This document shows, one piece after another, positions 7,005 to 9,535 of a DNA stretch of 9,535 nt; within the stretch, counting starts at the first letter, position 1; the number at the start of each line of letters is the position of its first letter. Source of the DNA: Cycloclasticus sp. Lineage in GTDB: Bacteria; Pseudomonadota; Gammaproteobacteria; Methylococcales; Cycloclasticaceae. Position numbers and translations under genes: made by a program. Under the pieces are notes generated by a model. The model was not told the DNA's origin and ran no database searches. It saw only the letters and a list, made by a program, of their open reading frames with translations. The stretch covers positions 1,153-10,687 of the forward strand of contig DUCA01000210.1 of assembly GCA_012960055.1 (NCBI GenBank), read 5' to 3'.

Positions 7005-8906
7005 TTAAGCTTGAGTTTTTGGATAACCAAGCGCTTTAAGGTTTGCGGCGATTTCACCTAATGTTTCTGGATCGTCGATAGTCGCTGGAACTTTATGCTC
7101 AACACCATCAGCCATGCTACGCATTGTGCCGCGTAGAATTTTGCCAGAACGAGTTTTTGGTAAACGTGTAACAACGGTTGCCATTTTAAAGGCCGCCACA
7201 GGGCCTATTTTTTCGCGTATTAAGGCGACGAGTTCTTTAGCCACTTCGTCGTTATCACGGTTGGCACCGGATTGCAAAACGGCGAAGCCCATCGGTGCTT
7301 GGCCTTTTAGCTGGTCGGCTACACCAATAACGGCGCACTCGGCAACATCCGGGTGCGCTGCGATGACTTCTTCCATCGCACCGGTAGAAAGCCTGTGGCC
7401 CGCTACGTTAATCACGTCGTCGGTACGGCCCATGATGTAGACGTAGCCGTCTTCGTCTTGGTAGCCAGCATCGCCGGTTTCGTAGTAGCCTTCGAACGTT
7501 TCTAAGTAGGAGCTAAAGAAGCGCTCTTCATTTTGCCAAAGTGTTGGGAATGTGCCTGGAGGCAGAGGCAATTTAATCGCAATTGCGCCCATTTCGCCAG
7601 CTGGAACTTGTTGTCCGGCTTCGTCAAGAAACTGTATGTCGTAACCCGGTACCGCTTTGGTTGGTGAGCCTGGTTTTATAGGGAGCTCTCCAAGCCCTAA
7701 ACAGTTAGCGGCAATCGCCCAGCCTGTTTCTGTTTGCCACCAGTGATCGACCACGGGGACTTGGATTTTATCTTGAGCCCAAAATAGGGTGTCGGGGTCG
7801 CAACGTTCTCCGGCGAGGAATAAGGCGCGCATGCATGACATGTCGTATTTTTTGATGTATTCGCAATCAGGGTCTTCTTTTCTAATAGCGCGAAGAGCTG
7901 TTGGCGCAGTGAATAGCGATGCAACTTTGTGCTCCGAAATAACGCGCCAGAAAGCGCCTGGATCAGGCGTGCCAATTGGCTTGCCTTCAAAAATTACTGT
8001 CGTCGAGCCGTTTAAAAGAGGGCCATAGCAAATGTATGAGTGTCCAACCACCCAGCCAATATCAGAGGCCGCCCAGAAAACTTCGCCGGGTTTGATGTTG
8101 TAGAGGTTTTTCATGCTCCACATCATTGCCACAGCGTGGCCGCCATTATCACGAACAACGCCTTTTGGCTGGCCGGTGGTGCCTGATGTGTAAAGAATGT
8201 ACAGCGGGTCGGTTGCTTCAACTGATACGCAATCAGCAGGTGTTGTATTGGCTACTGCGTCAGCCCAATTAATGTCACGGCCTTCTTGCATGTCGGACAC
8301 TTCTTGAGGGCGTTGAAAAATAACGGTGTTGGTCGGCTTGTGGTCAGATAATTCAATAGCACTATCTAATAATGGTTTGTACTTAATAATGCGAGAGCCT
8401 TCAATGCCACAAGAGGTTGAAAGAATGACTTTTGGTTTAGCATCGTTAATACGGGTCGCTAATTCGTTAGCAGCAAAGCCGCCGAACACAACTGAATGCA
8501 CTGCGCCAATTCTTGCGCAAGCCAGCATTGCCATGACACCTTGAGGAATCATTGGCATATAGATAAGTACGCGGTCGCCTTTTGTGACACCTAAGTCGGT
8601 TAAAACGCCTGCAAGTTTTGATACTTCATCCAAAAGCTCTTGGTAAGAGTATGTTTTTTTAGTGTCGGTAACAGGGCTGTCGTAGATCAGCGCGGCTTGA
8701 TCAGCGCGGCCGTTTTTAACGTGACGATCAAGTGCGTTATAGCAAGTATTTAATTTAGCGCCAGAGAACCAGCGGTATATTGGGGCTTCTGAATCGTCTA
8801 GCACGTTGTCCCAAGTTTGGTCCCAGTCGACAGCTTGAGCGGCTTCTCCCCAAAAATCATTAGGGTTGCTTAGTGACCGTTGGTATTCCTCTGCATACTG
8901 TTCCAT
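7005..8906 (-). CDS. prpE: Propionyl-CoA synthetase PrpE
   Basis: A 633-residue acyl-CoA synthetase of the ANL (adenylating) superfamily that activates propionate with ATP and CoA through a propionyl-AMP intermediate. The N-terminal ACAS_N region (about 6-62, with NPNDFWG) is followed by the AMP-binding domain: P-loop YTSGTTGQPKG (239-249), HWWQTETGW (388-396) and YETGDAGY (475-482). The C-terminal domain starts at GRTDDVIN (493-500) and ends with PKTRSGK, whose Lys589 is the adenylation lysine and corresponds to the acetylation-controlled Lys592 of Salmonella PrpE. The protein fits PrpE better than acetyl-CoA synthetase (about 650 residues) mainly by context. It is the first prp gene, 83 bases after an MBL-fold gene. 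A modest ribosome site, GAGAG, lies six bases before the ATG. In many proteobacteria prpE is last or elsewhere, so the leading position is notable. Confidence 0.93.
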   Translation of the reverse strand: MEQYAEEYQRSLSNPNDFWGEAAQAVDWDQTWDNVLDDSEAPIYRWFSGAKLNTCYNALDRHVKNGRADQAALIYDSPVTDTKKTYSYQELLDEVSKLAGVLTDLGVTKGDRVLIYMPMIPQGVMAMLACARIGAVHSVVFGGFAANELATRINDAKPKVILSTSCGIEGSRIIKYKPLLDSAIELSDHKPTNTVIFQRPQEVSDMQEGRDINWADAVANTTPADCVSVEATDPLYILYTSGTTGQPKGVVRDNGGHAVAMMWSMKNLYNIKPGEVFWAASDIGWVVGHSYICYGPLLNGSTTVIFEGKPIGTPDPGAFWRVISEHKVASLFTAPTALRAIRKEDPDCEYIKKYDMSCMRALFLAGERCDPDTLFWAQDKIQVPVVDHWWQTETGWAIAANCLGLGELPIKPGSPTKAVPGYDIQFLDEAGQQVPAGEMGAIAIKLPLPPGTFPTLWQNEERFFSSYLETFEGYYETGDAGYQDEDGYVYIMGRTDDVINVAGHRLSTGAMEEVIAAHPDVAECAVIGVADQLKGQAPMGFAVLQSGANRDNDEVAKELVALIREKIGPVAAFKMATVVTRLPKTRSGKILRGTMRSMADGVEHKVPATIDDPETLGEIAANLKALGYPKTQA

Positions 8907-8989
8907 GTTGTTCTCTCAGTTTTGTTTTTTATGAACGGCGCCAGTTGTTTAATGATTTGACGGCAATTGAACAGACTATTTTACTGTTT
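8907..8989 (-). other. Intergenic gap between the MBL gene and prpE
   Basis: An 83-base A/T-rich gap with the prpE ribosome site (GAGAG, 8913-8917) at its end. No convincing sigma-70 or sigma-54 promoter and no terminator hairpin with a U run could be found by eye. It may hold a weak or activator-dependent promoter for the prp genes. Alternatively, prpE may be read through from the upstream MBL gene, which points the same way. Confidence 0.4.
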
Positions 8990-9535
8990 TTAGCGTGATT
9001 TTTCAATCCATACTCGGAGGCCTTGAATAACGAGGTCTAGGTCCAGAGATAAGACGTCTAAAACATTTTCTCTGGTTAGCTGAGGATTATTGCCTAGCGC
9101 ACCGGCGACTAGATAATTAGTGATGGTTTCGCCCAGTTCTTCGGGGCTATTTGTTGTGCGTGCAAATTCGGCAAATTGCGTCACTTTGTTTTTAAGTTCA
9201 ACTGCTAAGGTGTCAAGGTTGCTAACCATGCCGTAGTGAGTTAAAAACGCTTGCTGGCAACCCGTTGCTATCAGTTTGTCGATAGAGCTTAGCCATGCGT
9301 CAGGGTCAAAATCCACGGGTGATGACGGCGGGAATAGGAACGGGTTGTCACGGTGGGTTAACTCTGGGTATGCAGCGCCAAAGGTGTCGCCTGTGAATAG
9401 GCCGCTGCTGGTTTCATCAACAATACAAAAATGGTGCTTTGCGTGCCCTGGTGTGTCTAGAAATGTAAGCGTTCGACCTTGGAAGTTAACGCTAAAGCCG
9501 TCGGGGGCTTCGGTAACCCGCTCCTTATCTATAGG
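8990..9535 (-). CDS. MBL-fold metallo-hydrolase, 3' part
   Basis: The frame is open from the right window edge to a TAA at 8990-8992, giving 181 residues of a longer protein; a GTG at 9316 lies within the domain and is not the true start. Visible motifs are LDTPGHAKHH (His at fragment residue 31, a metal ligand), GLFTGDTFG (bridging Asp at about 50) and LTHYGMV (metal-ligand His at about 100). About 80 mainly helical residues follow. The HxHxDH motif should lie just beyond the window. The TPGHAxHH form is common in uncharacterised hydrolases related to glyoxalase II and lactonases, so a thioester, lactone or similar ester substrate is possible but not shown. It points the same way as prpE with an 83-base gap, so it may be cotranscribed with the prp genes. 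It is not closely similar by eye to the MBL protein at the left end. Confidence 0.85.
   Translation of the reverse strand, partial: PIDKERVTEAPDGFSVNFQGRTLTFLDTPGHAKHHFCIVDETSSGLFTGDTFGAAYPELTHRDNPFLFPPSSPVDFDPDAWLSSIDKLIATGCQQAFLTHYGMVSNLDTLAVELKNKVTQFAEFARTTNSPEELGETITNYLVAGALGNNPQLTRENVLDVLSLDLDLVIQGLRVWIEKSR

Noticed and set aside
7114..8544. Open frames on both strands overlapping prpE
   Set aside because: The prpE protein is intact with all AMP-binding motifs through this stretch. The other frames look low in complexity and are fragments produced by codon bias.
8934..8946. GGCGCC-centred inverted repeat upstream of prpE as an operator
   Set aside because: Beyond the six-base core the flanks do not pair, and such a short palindrome is expected by chance.
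8990..9316. A separate 108-residue gene starting at GTG 9316
   Set aside because: The frame continues upstream to the window edge and encodes TPGHAKHH and TGD motifs of the same MBL domain, so GTG 9316 is an internal codon.
2..9535. A new defence, mobile or otherwise undescribed multi-gene system
   Set aside because: Every substantial coding region belongs to a recognisable metabolic or hydrolase family. There are no repeats, transposase, integrase, toxin-antitoxin or CRISPR signals. The only poorly understood genes are the rhodanese-like protein and the two MBL hydrolases.

Overview
The window carries a complete propionate-catabolism operon of the 2-methylcitrate cycle in its AcnD/PrpF form. 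It is flanked on both sides by genes for metallo-beta-lactamase (MBL) fold enzymes. All core proteins are intact, close to the usual length of their families and carry the expected catalytic residues. The gene set (prpE, prpB, prpC, acnD, prpF), the moderate GC content and the left-hand genes of a PQQ (pyrroloquinoline quinone)-dependent oxidation system suggest a Gammaproteobacterium, probably an aquatic or marine aerobe that oxidises alcohols or short-chain compounds. The genus cannot be named from the sequence alone.

Left part, + strand (1-1026): the 3' end of an MBL-fold hydrolase resembling the 'quinoprotein relay system zinc metallohydrolase' group. Fourteen bases later comes a small exported rhodanese-like protein with a Cys-x3-Cys-Trp motif (PQQ-dependent catabolism-associated family). 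Both are accessory genes usually found near PQQ alcohol dehydrogenases. They end at a symmetrical hairpin (1048-1075) that can terminate transcription from both sides.

Central part, - strand (8906 down to 1094): prpE, prpB, prpC, acnD, prpF, read right to left. PrpE activates propionate to propionyl-CoA. PrpC condenses this with oxaloacetate to 2-methylcitrate. AcnD dehydrates 2-methylcitrate, PrpF isomerises the resulting 2-methylaconitate, and rehydration (by AcnD or a housekeeping aconitase) gives 2-methylisocitrate. PrpB cleaves that to pyruvate and succinate. prpB and prpC overlap by one base. acnD and prpF are 12 bases apart. prpC and acnD are separated by 86 bases that contain an intrinsic-terminator-like hairpin, the one clear regulatory structure inside the operon. 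No prpD and no dedicated regulator (PrpR or GntR type) lies in the window.

Right end, - strand (8990-9535): the 3' part of a second, unrelated MBL-fold hydrolase upstream of prpE. It runs off the window edge.

No tRNA, rRNA, CRISPR array, insertion sequence or prophage gene was seen, and no stretch over 300 bases lacks a gene. This is mostly well-understood metabolism. The points worth a second look are the internal terminator, the placement of prpE at the head of the operon behind an MBL gene, and the juxtaposition of PQQ accessory genes with propionate catabolism.
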